64,000 bases of DNA from assembly GCF_030268005.1 (NCBI RefSeq), contig NZ_BRZC01000004.1, forward strand, positions 558,001 to 622,000, given 5' to 3'. The translations under genes and the position numbers were made by a program. Below, piece after piece: positions 1 through 8,297 of this stretch; position 1 is the first letter of the stretch; each line of letters begins with the position of its first letter. The DNA comes from Microbacterium arabinogalactanolyticum. Its GTDB lineage: Bacteria > Actinomycetota > Actinomycetes > Actinomycetales > Microbacteriaceae. A model generated the notes under the pieces. It saw only the letters and a list, made by a program, of their open reading frames with translations, did no database searches and was not told the origin of the DNA.

Positions 1-1
1 C

Positions 2-625
2 CTTGTGCGACTGCTGCTGGGGCTCGACCGTCCGACGACCGGCCGGGTGGCGGTCGACGGCAGGGACGTGGATGCCACGGCATCCGCCCGCTCGCTGCAC
101 TGGCTGCGCCGACAGACCGGGCTGGTCTTCCAGGACCCGTACGCGTCACTGGATCCGCGGATGACGGCGGGCCGGATCATCGCCGAGCCGCTCTGGGCGC
201 TCGACATCCCCGGCGATCACCGTGCGCGGGTGCGGGAGGTGCTCGAGCAGGTGGGTCTGGAGGCCGACATGGCCGATCGGCACCCCCACGAATTCTCCGG
301 AGGGCAGCGCCAGCGCATCGCCCTGGCGCGCGCGATCGCGCATCGCCCCCGCGTCCTCGTCGGCGACGAGCCTCTTTCGGCGCTGGACGTGACGGTCCGC
401 GCACAGGTGCTCGAGCTGATCGCGCAGCTGCAGCGCGACGAGGGCCTGACGGTCATCATGGTCTCGCACGACATCGGCGTTGTGCAGAACCTCGCCGACA
501 CGGTCATGGTGATGAAGGACGGACGGATCGTGGAGCACGGACCGACGGATGCCGTGCTGCAGCACCCCGCCGAGGACTACACGAGGCGGCTGCTCGCGGC
601 GATCCCGGTCATCCCGCACCCCTGA
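2..625 (+). CDS. Oligopeptide-type ABC transporter ATP-binding protein (3' part)
   Basis: The reading frame is open to the left edge, so the 5' end with Walker A lies outside the window; the GTG at position 5 is internal. Visible motifs in order are the Q-loop (FQDPYASLDPRM), the signature FSGGQRQR, Walker B (VLVGDEPLSALD) and the H-loop (MVSHD). The SLDPRM stretch after the Q-loop and the end AEDYTRRLLAAIP are typical of the second (DppF/OppF-like) ATPase of peptide/nickel/opine importers. It would energise import at the inner face of the membrane. The partner permeases are presumably upstream. Its stop overlaps the end of the convergent gene by 17 bases. The substrate cannot be told. Confidence 0.9.
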   Translation, partial: LVRLLLGLDRPTTGRVAVDGRDVDATASARSLHWLRRQTGLVFQDPYASLDPRMTAGRIIAEPLWALDIPGDHRARVREVLEQVGLEADMADRHPHEFSGGQRQRIALARAIAHRPRVLVGDEPLSALDVTVRAQVLELIAQLQRDEGLTVIMVSHDIGVVQNLADTVMVMKDGRIVEHGPTDAVLQHPAEDYTRRLLAAIPVIPHP

Positions 626-1358
626 CCGCGATCCGGCGTCCGGATCCGAACGCGGCGATCTGGGCGCCGAGGTCGGAGAGACCGACCGCGACATCGACGA
701 GGTCGAGGTCCGCAAGGGCATCCGCCAGCAGGAGACACTCGCCGGACAGCTCTCGTCGCAGCCTTCGCCCCTCGCGCGTGCGCCGCCACGTCCGCGAGCC
801 GGCGAGTCCTGCTTGCAGTGCGTCGAGATCGACGAGCAGCTCCCACATCTCGGGATGCACGATCATCCAGTTCGACGTCATCGCCGGCAGGCGGTGGTCG
901 GCCAGCAGGCCGGCAGCCGCGAGCTGCGCCCTCCGGCGAACACGCCACCGTCGCAGCGGTGAGAGCCGCGCGAGCAGACGGCTGAGCGGGGCGAACAGCA
1001 GAACCTCCTCGTCGTCGACGGCGACGGCGAGACGACGCCGCCCGCTCCGGCGCGTCAGCCGGCTCTTGCCGTCCAGGTGCGGGACCGCGATCCTCACCAG
1101 GCCGGCGAGGTGCTCGCGCACCTCATCCGCACTCAGGTCGACATCGATGATGTCCCTGGTGAAATGGCCGTCGACGACGAGGGAGAACCAGGTCGCTCCC
1201 GTCGAGTGCACGACCGCCCACCGTGTGGGGTCGCTGGTGCTGAGGAGGCTCAGGAACGCCGAGTCGCTCCGCAGCGTGACGCACGAACGGATGCCGGCGT
1301 CGACCGGCTTCAGGGCGATGAGCGCGGCGCGGACGTCATGCAACGGATCGGCGGTCAC
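609..1358 (-). CDS. Hypothetical protein, last gene of the SDR-ung-GNAT group
   Basis: A 249-residue protein with GTG start, 12 nt after the GNAT gene stop on the same strand, so probably the distal gene of that operon. I do not recognise a family. There is no signal peptide or membrane segment. The middle part (about residues 100-150) is rich in Arg and Leu (RLTRRSGRRR, LRRWRVRRRAQ), suggesting a basic helical region; the rest is an ordinary soluble composition. The 3' end overlaps the convergent ABC ATPase gene by 17 bases. Codon use matches neighbours, which supports a real gene, but no function is proposed. Confidence 0.7.
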   Translation of the reverse strand: MTADPLHDVRAALIALKPVDAGIRSCVTLRSDSAFLSLLSTSDPTRWAVVHSTGATWFSLVVDGHFTRDIIDVDLSADEVREHLAGLVRIAVPHLDGKSRLTRRSGRRRLAVAVDDEEVLLFAPLSRLLARLSPLRRWRVRRRAQLAAAGLLADHRLPAMTSNWMIVHPEMWELLVDLDALQAGLAGSRTWRRTREGRRLRRELSGECLLLADALADLDLVDVAVGLSDLGAQIAAFGSGRRIAVRGAG

Positions 1359-1370
1359 GGAGCCCCGCGA

Positions 1371-1874
1371 TCACAGGGTCTTCTGCAGCAGGAACACTCC
1401 TTGCGGCTCGCCGAACTTCAGACCGACCTCGGTGAGCCGCCCCGCATCGGTGAAGCCCGCCTTGCGGTGCAGGGCGATGGAAGCCTCGGCCCCGCGGTCG
1501 GCGATCACGGCGATGACCTGGCGCAGACCCGCCGTGCGGCAGGCGTCCAGGAACTCGGCGAGCAGCGCCCACCCGATCCCCCGCCCACCGGCCGTCGGGG
1601 CGAGATAGATCGAGTTCTCGATCGTGAACCTGTACGCCGACTTCGGGGACCACTGCTGGCCGAGCGCGTAACCGAGGAGCTCGCCGTCCTCGGTCTCGGC
1701 CACCAGGAACGGGATGCCCGCGTCCGCGATCTTCGCGGCCTTGTCCGCCCAGGTCTGCTCCGTGGACTCGACCTCGTCGTACGTGACCGTCGAGGTGCGC
1801 ACGTAGTGGTTGTAGATGTCGCGGATCGCCGGCAGATCGGCGTCCGCCACCTGCCGGATGCGCAGCGCGCTCAT
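1371..1874 (-). CDS. GNAT N-acetyltransferase, phosphinothricin acetyltransferase-like
   Basis: 167 residues, the normal length of the Pat/Bar/YncA-type GNAT family. The N-terminus ([28 protein letters not shown]) is the typical first strand and helix of these enzymes. The acetyl-CoA pyrophosphate loop is seen as [13 protein letters not shown] near residue 93, and the C-terminal motif as [11 protein letters not shown]. The family transfers acetyl from acetyl-CoA to an amine such as phosphinothricin, methionine sulfoximine or another amino-acid analogue; the real substrate here is unknown. The start ATG overlaps the stop of ung (ATGA), implying translational coupling in the SDR-ung-GNAT operon. 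Confidence 0.85.
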   Translation of the reverse strand: MSALRIRQVADADLPAIRDIYNHYVRTSTVTYDEVESTEQTWADKAAKIADAGIPFLVAETEDGELLGYALGQQWSPKSAYRFTIENSIYLAPTAGGRGIGWALLAEFLDACRTAGLRQVIAVIADRGAEASIALHRKAGFTDAGRLTEVGLKFGEPQGVFLLQKTL

Positions 1875-2569
1875 GCCTCTCCCTCCACACGCCAGTCGAC
1901 GGGCTGCGCGCCCATCGACTCCAGCATCGTATTAGCCCGGGAGAACGGCTTCGACCCGAAGAACCCCCTGCTCGCCGACAGCGGCGAGGGGTGGGCGGAC
2001 TCGATGATGGGAGTGTCCTCCAGCAGGGGCTTGAGGCCCCGGGCATCCGCTCCCCAGAGGATCGCGACCAGCGGCTTCCGGCGCGCGACCAGCGTGCGGA
2101 TCGCGAGCTCGGTGACCTTCTCCCAGCCCCAGCCGCGGTGCGAGGCCGGGGTGCCGGGCCGCACGGTCAGCACCCTGTTCAGCAGCAGCACGCCCTGGTC
2201 GCTCCAGGCGGTCAGGTCGCCGTGCGGAGCCGGGGGGATGCCGAGATCGTCCTGGCGCTCCTTGTAGATGTTCCCGAGGCTGCGCGGCAGCGGCCGCACC
2301 TCGCGGTCGACCGCGAACGACAGGCCGATCGGATGCCCCGGCGTCGGGTACGGGTCCTGACCCGTGATCAGCACGCGCACGTCCGCCAGCGGCCGCTGGA
2401 AGGCACGCAGCACCTGGGCCCCCGCGGGCAGGTACCCGCGACCGGCGGCGTTCTCGGCGCGCAGCCGGTCCCCCAGCTCCGTGATCAGCGGCTGCACGGG
2501 CGCGAGCGCCTGTGCCCACTCCGGATCGATCTGCCCGGCCTCGGCCAGCTGGGCGAGCGTCTGCGGCAT
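1871..2569 (-). CDS. ung: Uracil-DNA glycosylase, family 1
   Basis: Removes uracil from DNA and starts base excision repair. The 232-residue product has the water-activating motif [10 protein letters not shown] with Asp72, and the DNA-intercalation/catalytic motif [18 protein letters not shown] with His193, both intact. The open frame extends far upstream, but that part is a low-complexity shadow of the SDR gene; the ATG at 2569 gives a protein of family length and abuts the SDR stop with a one-base TGATG overlap. The stop overlaps the next start (ATGA). It therefore sits in the middle of a tightly coupled operon with a dehydrogenase and an acetyltransferase, a context with no obvious repair link. 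Confidence 0.95.
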   Translation of the reverse strand: MPQTLAQLAEAGQIDPEWAQALAPVQPLITELGDRLRAENAAGRGYLPAGAQVLRAFQRPLADVRVLITGQDPYPTPGHPIGLSFAVDREVRPLPRSLGNIYKERQDDLGIPPAPHGDLTAWSDQGVLLLNRVLTVRPGTPASHRGWGWEKVTELAIRTLVARRKPLVAILWGADARGLKPLLEDTPIIESAHPSPLSASRGFFGSKPFSRANTMLESMGAQPVDWRVEGEA

Positions 2570-3354
2570 CAGTCGACGTCGGTGCGCACGTGCAGCGGCC
2601 CGCGCGCCAGCAGGTGCTGCGCGGACTGCGCCACAGGACGCATGGTCACGAGATCCAGGTTCACGCGACGCGGCGCGTTCAACGCGAAGGCGATCACGTC
2701 GGCGACGTCCTCGGCCAGAAGCGGCTCCTCGACGCCCGAGTAAACGGCATCCGCGGCGACCCGGTCGCCCCCGAGACGATTGAGGGTGAACTCCTCGGTG
2801 TGCACCATGCCGGGAGCGACCTCGACAACGCGGATGGGCTCGCCGTTCAGCTCCTGACGCAGCACCTTGACGAGCATCGACTCCGCAGCCTTCGCCGCGT
2901 TGTACCCGGCGCCGCCCGGATAGGCGGTCTGCGCGGCCGTCGACGTCACGAAGACCGTGTCGGCGTGGCCGGAGTCCTCCGCGGCGCGGCGCAGCAGCGG
3001 CAGGACGCCGGCGACGAGCCGCTGCGTCGAGAGCACGTTCGCGTCGTACATCCACTGCCAGTCGTCGATCGAGCCGTTCTCGACGCTGTCGGTGCCCCGG
3101 GCGCCGCCGGCGACCTGCACGAGCGCGTGCACGGGGCCGGTGCGCTCGAGCTCCTCGATGAGCGCGGCCACGGCATCCGGATCGGTCAGGTCGCAGGCGA
3201 TCGCCGACGATCCCGTCTCCGCGGCGAGCGCCTCCAGCCGTTCCGCCCGTCTGGCGACGCCGACCACGTCCCAGCCCTGCGCGCGCAGCGCACGCACTGC
3301 GGCCTCTCCGATACCGGTACTCGCCCCTGTTACCACGGCACGTCTGTTCAGCAT
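2569..3354 (-). CDS. Short-chain dehydrogenase/reductase
   Basis: 261 residues, a classical SDR. The N-terminal dinucleotide-binding motif is TGASTGIG (residues 9-16), the conserved Asp of the adenine pocket is in ACDLTDPDA, and the active site reads [21 protein letters not shown], giving the Ser-Tyr-x-x-x-Lys triad. The residue after strand 2 is Arg (ARRAE), which favours NADP(H). These enzymes oxidise alcohols or reduce carbonyls; the substrate is unknown. It is the first gene of a minus-strand operon. A TANNNT hexamer lies 6 nt before the ATG, so the mRNA is probably leaderless. It is divergent from metY. Confidence 0.9.
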   Translation of the reverse strand: MLNRRAVVTGASTGIGEAAVRALRAQGWDVVGVARRAERLEALAAETGSSAIACDLTDPDAVAALIEELERTGPVHALVQVAGGARGTDSVENGSIDDWQWMYDANVLSTQRLVAGVLPLLRRAAEDSGHADTVFVTSTAAQTAYPGGAGYNAAKAAESMLVKVLRQELNGEPIRVVEVAPGMVHTEEFTLNRLGGDRVAADAVYSGVEEPLLAEDVADVIAFALNAPRRVNLDLVTMRPVAQSAQHLLARGPLHVRTDVD

Positions 3355-3360
3355 GCATCC

Positions 3361-3366
3361 ACCGTA
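3361..3366 (-). promoter_or_regulatory. -10 box of leaderless SDR operon promoter
   Basis: TACGGT on the minus strand, 6 nt before the ATG at 3354. With the usual 6-7 nt distance from -10 to transcription start, the mRNA would begin at or next to the start codon. No good -35 is visible. Confidence 0.55.
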
Positions 3367-3388
3367 CGGCTTTCGGGGCGCTTCGCTG

Positions 3389-3400
3389 TGTTACGTAACA
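3389..3400. promoter_or_regulatory. Perfect 12-bp palindrome between SDR and metY
   Basis: TGTTACGTAACA is a perfect inverted repeat in the divergent intergenic region, AT-rich in a 70% GC context. It lies 11 bp upstream of the candidate metY -35 and about 25 bp upstream of the SDR -10, a position suited to an operator. The protein that binds it is unknown. Confidence 0.5.
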
Positions 3401-3411
3401 TTTCCCGGCGG

Positions 3412-3441
3412 TTGTCCGGCGTCGTGCTCGCTCCGTAACCT
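3412..3441 (+). promoter_or_regulatory. Candidate metY promoter
   Basis: TTGTCC at 3412-3417 and TAACCT at 3436-3441, separated by 18 bp, about 50 nt before the metY ATG. The same -10 hexamer TAACCT occurs at 7015-7020 upstream of metX. No SAM riboswitch fold is apparent in the short leader. Confidence 0.45.
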
Positions 3442-3490
3442 CGCTTCCAGGCATCCGGCCGCACGACCACACTCACTCTGGGAGAACCTC

Positions 3491-4813
3491 ATGTCCACAC
3501 CCGAGAACTGGCGCTTCGAGACCAAGCAGATCCACGCCGGCGCGGCACCCGACCCGGTCACGAAGGCGCGCGCCACGCCGATCTACCAGACGACCTCCTA
3601 TGTGTTCGACAACGCCGACCACGCCGCGAACCTGTTCGCCCTGGCCGAGTTCGGGAACATCTACACCCGCATCCAGAACCCCACCCAGGACGTGCTCGAG
3701 CAGCGCCTCGCCGCGCTCGAGGGCGGCACCGGTGCCCTCGTGCTCTCCAGCGGCCAGGCGGCGTCCACGTTCGCCGTGCTGAACATCGCTCAGGCCGGCG
3801 ACCACATCGTGTCGTCCAGCTCGATCTACGGCGGCACCTACAACCTCTTCAAGTACACGCTCGCCAAGCTCGGCATCGAGGTCACCTTCGTCGAGAACCA
3901 GGACGACCCGGCCGAGTGGCGCGCGGCGCTCCGCCCGAACACGAAGCTGTTCTTCGCCGAGACCATCGGCAACCCGAAGATCAACGTGCTCGACATCCGC
4001 GCCGTCGCCGACATCGCCCACGAGGGCGGCGTGCCGCTGATCGTCGACAACACGATCGCCACCCCGTTCCTCATCCGCCCGTTCGAGCACGGCGCCGACA
4101 TCGTCGTCCACTCGGTCACCAAGTTCCTCGGCGGCCACGGCACCACCATCGGCGGCGCGATCATCGACGGCGGCTCCTTCGAGTGGTCGAAGAACGTCGA
4201 GAAGTTCCCCGGCCTCACCGAGCCGGACCCCTCCTACCACGGCGCGAGCTACACCACCGCCGTCGGCGACGGTCTCGCGTACATCATCAAGGCCCGCGTG
4301 CAGCTGCTGCGCGACCTCGGCTCCGCGATCGCCCCGCAGAGCGCCTGGAACCTGATCCAGGGCATCGAGACCCTCTCGCTGCGCGTCGAGCGTCACGTGC
4401 AGAACGCCCAGGAGATCGCCGAGTGGCTCGAGAACCACGACGACGTCGCCTCCGTGAACTACTCGGGCCTGCCGTCCTCGCCCTGGTACGCCAAGGCCAA
4501 CGAGTACGCCCCGAAGGGCGTCGGCGCGGTGCTGTCCTTCGAGCTCAAGGGCGGCGTGGAGGCCGGTCGCGAGTTCGTGAACAGCCTCACGCTGTTCAGC
4601 CACCTCGCCAACATCGGTGACGTGCGCTCCCTGGTCATCCACCCGGCCTCCACCACCCACTCCCAGCTCTCGCCCGAGCAGCAGCTCACCGCCGGCGTCA
4701 CGCCGGGCCTGGTGCGCCTGTCGGTCGGCCTCGAGAACATCGACGACCTCAAGGCGGACCTGGAGACGGCGCTGGTCGCCGCGCGTCGCGTCGCCGAGGC
4801 CGCTCGCGCCTGA
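3491..4813 (+). CDS. metY: O-acetylhomoserine aminocarboxypropyltransferase (O-acetylhomoserine sulfhydrylase)
   Basis: PLP enzyme that makes homocysteine from O-acetyl-L-homoserine and sulfide, the direct sulfhydrylation route to methionine. 440 residues, full length. Family landmarks are the N-terminus FETKQIHAGAAPDPVTKAR, the YTRIQNPTQDVLE block, the SSGQAA cofactor loop, VDNTIATPF, and the Schiff-base lysine Lys211 in HSVTKFLGGHGT. The start ATG at 3491 has a GGGAGAA Shine-Dalgarno; the open frame reaches much further upstream but that is not coding. Third positions are almost all G/C (strong codon bias), suggesting high expression. metX, which makes its substrate, is 2.2 kb downstream in the same direction but separated by a gene on the other strand. 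Confidence 0.95.
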   Translation: MSTPENWRFETKQIHAGAAPDPVTKARATPIYQTTSYVFDNADHAANLFALAEFGNIYTRIQNPTQDVLEQRLAALEGGTGALVLSSGQAASTFAVLNIAQAGDHIVSSSSIYGGTYNLFKYTLAKLGIEVTFVENQDDPAEWRAALRPNTKLFFAETIGNPKINVLDIRAVADIAHEGGVPLIVDNTIATPFLIRPFEHGADIVVHSVTKFLGGHGTTIGGAIIDGGSFEWSKNVEKFPGLTEPDPSYHGASYTTAVGDGLAYIIKARVQLLRDLGSAIAPQSAWNLIQGIETLSLRVERHVQNAQEIAEWLENHDDVASVNYSGLPSSPWYAKANEYAPKGVGAVLSFELKGGVEAGREFVNSLTLFSHLANIGDVRSLVIHPASTTHSQLSPEQQLTAGVTPGLVRLSVGLENIDDLKADLETALVAARRVAEAARA

Positions 4814-4834
4814 TCGCGCTCTCCTCCTCAGAGA

Positions 4835-4872
4835 CATGGATGCCCCGGACCGCGCGGTCCGGGGCATCCATG
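4835..4872. terminator. Bidirectional hairpin terminator, perfect 38-bp palindrome
   Basis: Arms of 19 bases (beginning CATGGATGCCCCGGACC) with no mismatch lie between the convergent metY and cell-wall-binding protein genes. There is no U-tract on either side, so it is an I-shaped type terminator. Confidence 0.8.
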
Positions 4873-4881
4873 CATCCGGGC

Positions 4882-6945
4882 TCAGTTGCGCGCTGGGCAG
4901 GCCGTCACGGCGCTGAAACCGAGCACGCCGTATCCGCCGAGGAGGCTGACACGCTCGACGCCGGTGCGCACGAGGTCGCCGACCACCGCCGCAGGAGTGC
5001 ACGTCGCGGGTGCCAGGTAGATCGCTCCAGGCCTCACGCCCTGCAGCGTCGCGGCCGCGAGCGCATCAGGGTAGTCAGCGCCCGCCGCGATGTAGGCATC
5101 GGCTGACGGACCAGGCGCCGCCAGGCGCGCCACCGCCAGGGCCGTCTCGTACCGATCCGCGCCCGCTGCTCGCACCACCTTCGCGCTGGGGCTCAGGCTT
5201 GAGGAAACGCCGGTCGTGACCGCGCCTGTGCCGCCGAGCACCGTCAAGGTCTGCACCCCGAGCCGCCGCAGCTCGGCGACGGTTGCCGCGTCGGCGCGGC
5301 CGGCCGCGCCGTCGACGAGCAGGATGGGAGCCGACCGGGCGATCGCGGCCGGAACCGCCGCGACAGCGTCGGGGAAATCGCGGCCCGTCGCGACGAGCGC
5401 CTCGCCTGCCGTCCCGGTGGGGAACGCCGATGCGATCACGGCGCGTGACGTGGCGTAGCGATCGGCGCCCCAGATACGGGAGACCGAGGGGGCGAGGGAG
5501 CGCAGCTGCGTGAGGACCTGCTCCGACACCGCTCCCGCCCCGCCGACGACCACGATCCGCGCGGGATGCAGCCGGGACAGTTCGGTGCGCGTCACCGACG
5601 GCAATGACGACGGCGCGGTCAGCAGCAACGAGGCGTGGTTCTTGGCGACGACCGGCCCCACGGAGAGCGCATCGGCGAAGGAGGCACTCGAGGCGATGTA
5701 CACCGTGCGCGGACCCGTGCCCGGGAACGCGGCCCGCGAGATCGCCGCTGCGGTCGCGTAGCGGTCGGCGCCACTCAACCTGGTGGTGCTCGCCTCGCCG
5801 ATCACCGCGTCGTAACAGGAGTAGTCGCTCACGGGAACTCCGCCGGCGGTGCTGGCGGTCTCGACCAGGCACACCCGGTGACCGGCGGCCTCCACGGGGA
5901 GGACCATCGACCCGCCGGGCGTCGTGCTGGCTATGGTCGCGGCGTCGAGATCGACATCACTGAGCACATTCCAGCCCGCGCCGTCCGAGGCGCCGCGCTG
6001 CCAGATCAGCCGGTCCACAACCGAGGCATCGGCCGGAACCCAGGTGCCCGGCGTCATGGAGACGGCCCTGCCGACCACCAGGTTCGAGGTGCCCGGGCCT
6101 GTGGCGCGACTGGTCGCGTACGCGGAGTCGATCGTGATCGTCCTGCACGACGGATCGGTGACCAGTCCCGCGTTCTCATCGCCGAACGTCGCGCAGACGG
6201 TGTAGGTCCCCGGCGGCGCGGGATCGATCACCTGGACCACGCTGTGCAGGCCGATGGCTCCCGGATGCTGCGACGCCAGCTCCGACGGGGGCGGCGCGGT
6301 GTAGGGGCCGCCCACCAGTCCTCGCGGCGGCCGCTGATCAGCGGGCACGCCGCTCGCCGGCGTGTAGGTCACCTCGAATCGCCCCCAGCCGTGGCGGTCC
6401 CAGCTGTCGCTGAGCCATCCGTCGATGTACAGACCCGACTTCCCGGGGTGCGGGCCGATGCCCGTGACCGCACCGTCCACCGCCCGGGGCGGCACGGTGA
6501 CGCTGCTGCATCCGAGGCTCGTCCACGTCGTGCCGGGGACGCCCGGCGCCGCGGACGCGCACGCCCTGTACACGCCGGGTGCGGTCGGGGACGCGATCGT
6601 CCAGAACCCATGGTGCACGATGTTGCCGAACTGGTCCCGACCGGGGTGATCATCCACGCCGTTGTCGAACTGGTGGGTGGCCAGCAGCGGCTGATCGAAC
6701 GCGGTCGAGACCGCGGCACCGTCCGGTCCGGTGAGAGTCACGCGCACGGCGTTGTTGTTGCCGACCTCTGCGCCGGAGAGCTTCGCCCAGCCGTAGATCT
6801 CGATGACCGGCCCCTGTTGGTATCGCACCGAGATGAGTTCGATCCGGCCCGTCATCGTGGCCGTCGCCGCGGTGGCCGGCCCGGCCGCGAACAGCGATGA
6901 GAGAGCCACAAGTACAGAAATGAGCAGAGCTGTCCGACGCGCCAT
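4882..6945 (-). CDS. Secreted cell-wall-binding repeat protein
   Basis: 687 residues. A signal peptide is clear (MARRTALLISVLVALSSLF, cleavage near AGPATAA, about residue 27). Residues about 30-390 form an extracellular region without a motif I recognise, containing several Cys pairs and Ig-like spacing. The C-terminal part from about residue 395 holds three cell wall-binding type 2 repeats of about 95 residues, each starting with a GADRYxTA motif (SGADRYATAAAIS, WGADRYATSRAVI, AGADRYETALAVA) followed by VYIASSASFADALS-like and VVVGGAGAVS-like strands. This repeat anchors proteins non-covalently to the wall in Gram-positives. The start ATG has a strong purine-rich Shine-Dalgarno (GAAGGGGG). 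The effector function of the N-terminal part is unknown. Confidence 0.9.
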   Translation of the reverse strand: MARRTALLISVLVALSSLFAAGPATAATATMTGRIELISVRYQQGPVIEIYGWAKLSGAEVGNNNAVRVTLTGPDGAAVSTAFDQPLLATHQFDNGVDDHPGRDQFGNIVHHGFWTIASPTAPGVYRACASAAPGVPGTTWTSLGCSSVTVPPRAVDGAVTGIGPHPGKSGLYIDGWLSDSWDRHGWGRFEVTYTPASGVPADQRPPRGLVGGPYTAPPPSELASQHPGAIGLHSVVQVIDPAPPGTYTVCATFGDENAGLVTDPSCRTITIDSAYATSRATGPGTSNLVVGRAVSMTPGTWVPADASVVDRLIWQRGASDGAGWNVLSDVDLDAATIASTTPGGSMVLPVEAAGHRVCLVETASTAGGVPVSDYSCYDAVIGEASTTRLSGADRYATAAAISRAAFPGTGPRTVYIASSASFADALSVGPVVAKNHASLLLTAPSSLPSVTRTELSRLHPARIVVVGGAGAVSEQVLTQLRSLAPSVSRIWGADRYATSRAVIASAFPTGTAGEALVATGRDFPDAVAAVPAAIARSAPILLVDGAAGRADAATVAELRRLGVQTLTVLGGTGAVTTGVSSSLSPSAKVVRAAGADRYETALAVARLAAPGPSADAYIAAGADYPDALAAATLQGVRPGAIYLAPATCTPAAVVGDLVRTGVERVSLLGGYGVLGFSAVTACPARN

Positions 6946-7014
6946 CGCGCCCCCTTCGTCGGGATGGCCTGAATGTTCGAGAGACTACACCCGAGCCGCG
7001 CGCGGCGTGCGCTG

Positions 7015-7020
7015 TAACCT
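7015..7020 (+). promoter_or_regulatory. Candidate metX -10 box
   Basis: TAACCT, identical to the candidate -10 of metY, about 38 nt before the metX start, leaving room for the visible Shine-Dalgarno. No convincing -35 was found. Confidence 0.35.
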
Positions 7021-7058
7021 GCCGCTCCCGCGGGCGGGCACCCGGGAGAATGGGACAC

Positions 7059-8264
7059 ATGGACTGGCAGACGACCTCAGAGGACACGGTGCCCTCGGCA
7101 CCCGTGACCGAGGCCGACCAGCGACTGCTGCGCGCCCGTCCCCCCGCCACCGGCGCCTGGCGCGACGGCGACCCCGCGGGCGACCGCCGCTTCACCTTCC
7201 TGGGCGACCTGCGCACCGAGAGCGGCCAGCACCTGCCCGTGATGCGCCTGGCCTGGGAGTCGTGGGGCGAGCTCAACGCGGCACGCGACAACGCGGTACT
7301 CATCCTGCACGCGCTGACCGGTGACAGCCACGTCCGCGGCGAAGCCGGCGCAGGGCATCCGACGGCCGGCTGGTGGGATTCCGTGGTCGGCCCGGGTGCG
7401 GCGATCGACACCGATCGCTGGTTCGTGATCGCCCCGAACATGCTGGGCGGATGCCAGGGATCGACCGGCCCCGCGAGCATCGCCCCGGACGGCCGGGAGT
7501 GGGCGTCTCGCTTCCCCTACCTCACGATCCGCGACCAGGTGGCGGCGCAGATCCGCCTGGCCGACGAGCTCGGCATCGAGACCTGGGCCGCCGTGATCGG
7601 CGGCTCCATGGGCGGCATGCACGCCCTGGAGTGGGCCGTCATGGAGCCTCAGCGCGTCGAGCGCCTGGCCGTGCTCTCCTCTCCCCCGGTGACCACGGCG
7701 GATCAGCTGGCCCTGAACTTCGTGCAGCTGGAGACCGTGCGCATGGACCCGCGCTTCGCCGGCGGCGAGTACTACGACGCGGCGCTCGGCGAGGGCCCCC
7801 ACCGCGGTCTGGCGCTGGCCCGCCGCATGGCGCTGCTGAACTACCGCAGCCCCATCGAGCTGAATCAGCGGTTCCAGCGCTCCTGGCAGTCCGGGGTCTC
7901 CCCGCTCGGCCACGGCGGTCGCTTCGCGGTGGAGTCCTACCTGGACTTCCACGGCAACAAGTTCACCCGCCGCTTCGACGCGAACAGCTACATCACCGTG
8001 GTCGAGGCGATGAACTCCCACGACATCGGTCGCGACCGCGGCGGTGTCGAGGAGGCGCTGCACACCGTCACCGCGAAGAGCCTGGTGATCGGCATCGACA
8101 CCGACCGGCTGTTCCCCGTCGACGGACAGCAGCGCATCGCGCGCAGCATCCCGAACCTCATCGACGACGAGGCGATCGTGCTGGCCAGCGACTTCGGCCA
8201 CGACGGCTTCCTCATCGAGACCGACGAGGTCGGGATGCATCTGCAGCGGCTGCTCGACGCCTGA
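7059..8264 (+). CDS. metX: Homoserine O-acetyltransferase
   Basis: Acetylates L-homoserine with acetyl-CoA to give the substrate of MetY. 401 residues; alpha/beta-hydrolase fold. The nucleophile elbow GGSMGGMHALEW holds Ser183; the acid and base are in GIDTDRLFP and FGHDGFL near the C-terminus. The oxyanion motif LTGDSHV and the block GGCQGSTGPAS are family signatures of bacterial MetX. Two ATGs are available; the one at 7059 is chosen because the GGGAGAA element ends at 7050 and would be too close to the ATG there. The C-terminus lacks any extra domain. It lies convergent to an MFS gene with only 33 bp between. Confidence 0.95.
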   Translation: MDWQTTSEDTVPSAPVTEADQRLLRARPPATGAWRDGDPAGDRRFTFLGDLRTESGQHLPVMRLAWESWGELNAARDNAVLILHALTGDSHVRGEAGAGHPTAGWWDSVVGPGAAIDTDRWFVIAPNMLGGCQGSTGPASIAPDGREWASRFPYLTIRDQVAAQIRLADELGIETWAAVIGGSMGGMHALEWAVMEPQRVERLAVLSSPPVTTADQLALNFVQLETVRMDPRFAGGEYYDAALGEGPHRGLALARRMALLNYRSPIELNQRFQRSWQSGVSPLGHGGRFAVESYLDFHGNKFTRRFDANSYITVVEAMNSHDIGRDRGGVEEALHTVTAKSLVIGIDTDRLFPVDGQQRIARSIPNLIDDEAIVLASDFGHDGFLIETDEVGMHLQRLLDA

Positions 8265-8297
8265 GTCGTCCCGCAGCGACCGCCGGCGACCCGCGGC

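Noticed and set aside
2570..3472. N-terminal extension of ung by 301 codons
   Set aside because: The extra part is an Arg/Gly/Ala-rich shadow of the SDR gene. The ATG at 2569 gives the normal family length and a coupled start.
3355..3490. SAM or other riboswitch upstream of metY and metX
   Set aside because: Leaders are short and show no pairing pattern of known SAM riboswitches; only promoter-like and palindromic elements were found.
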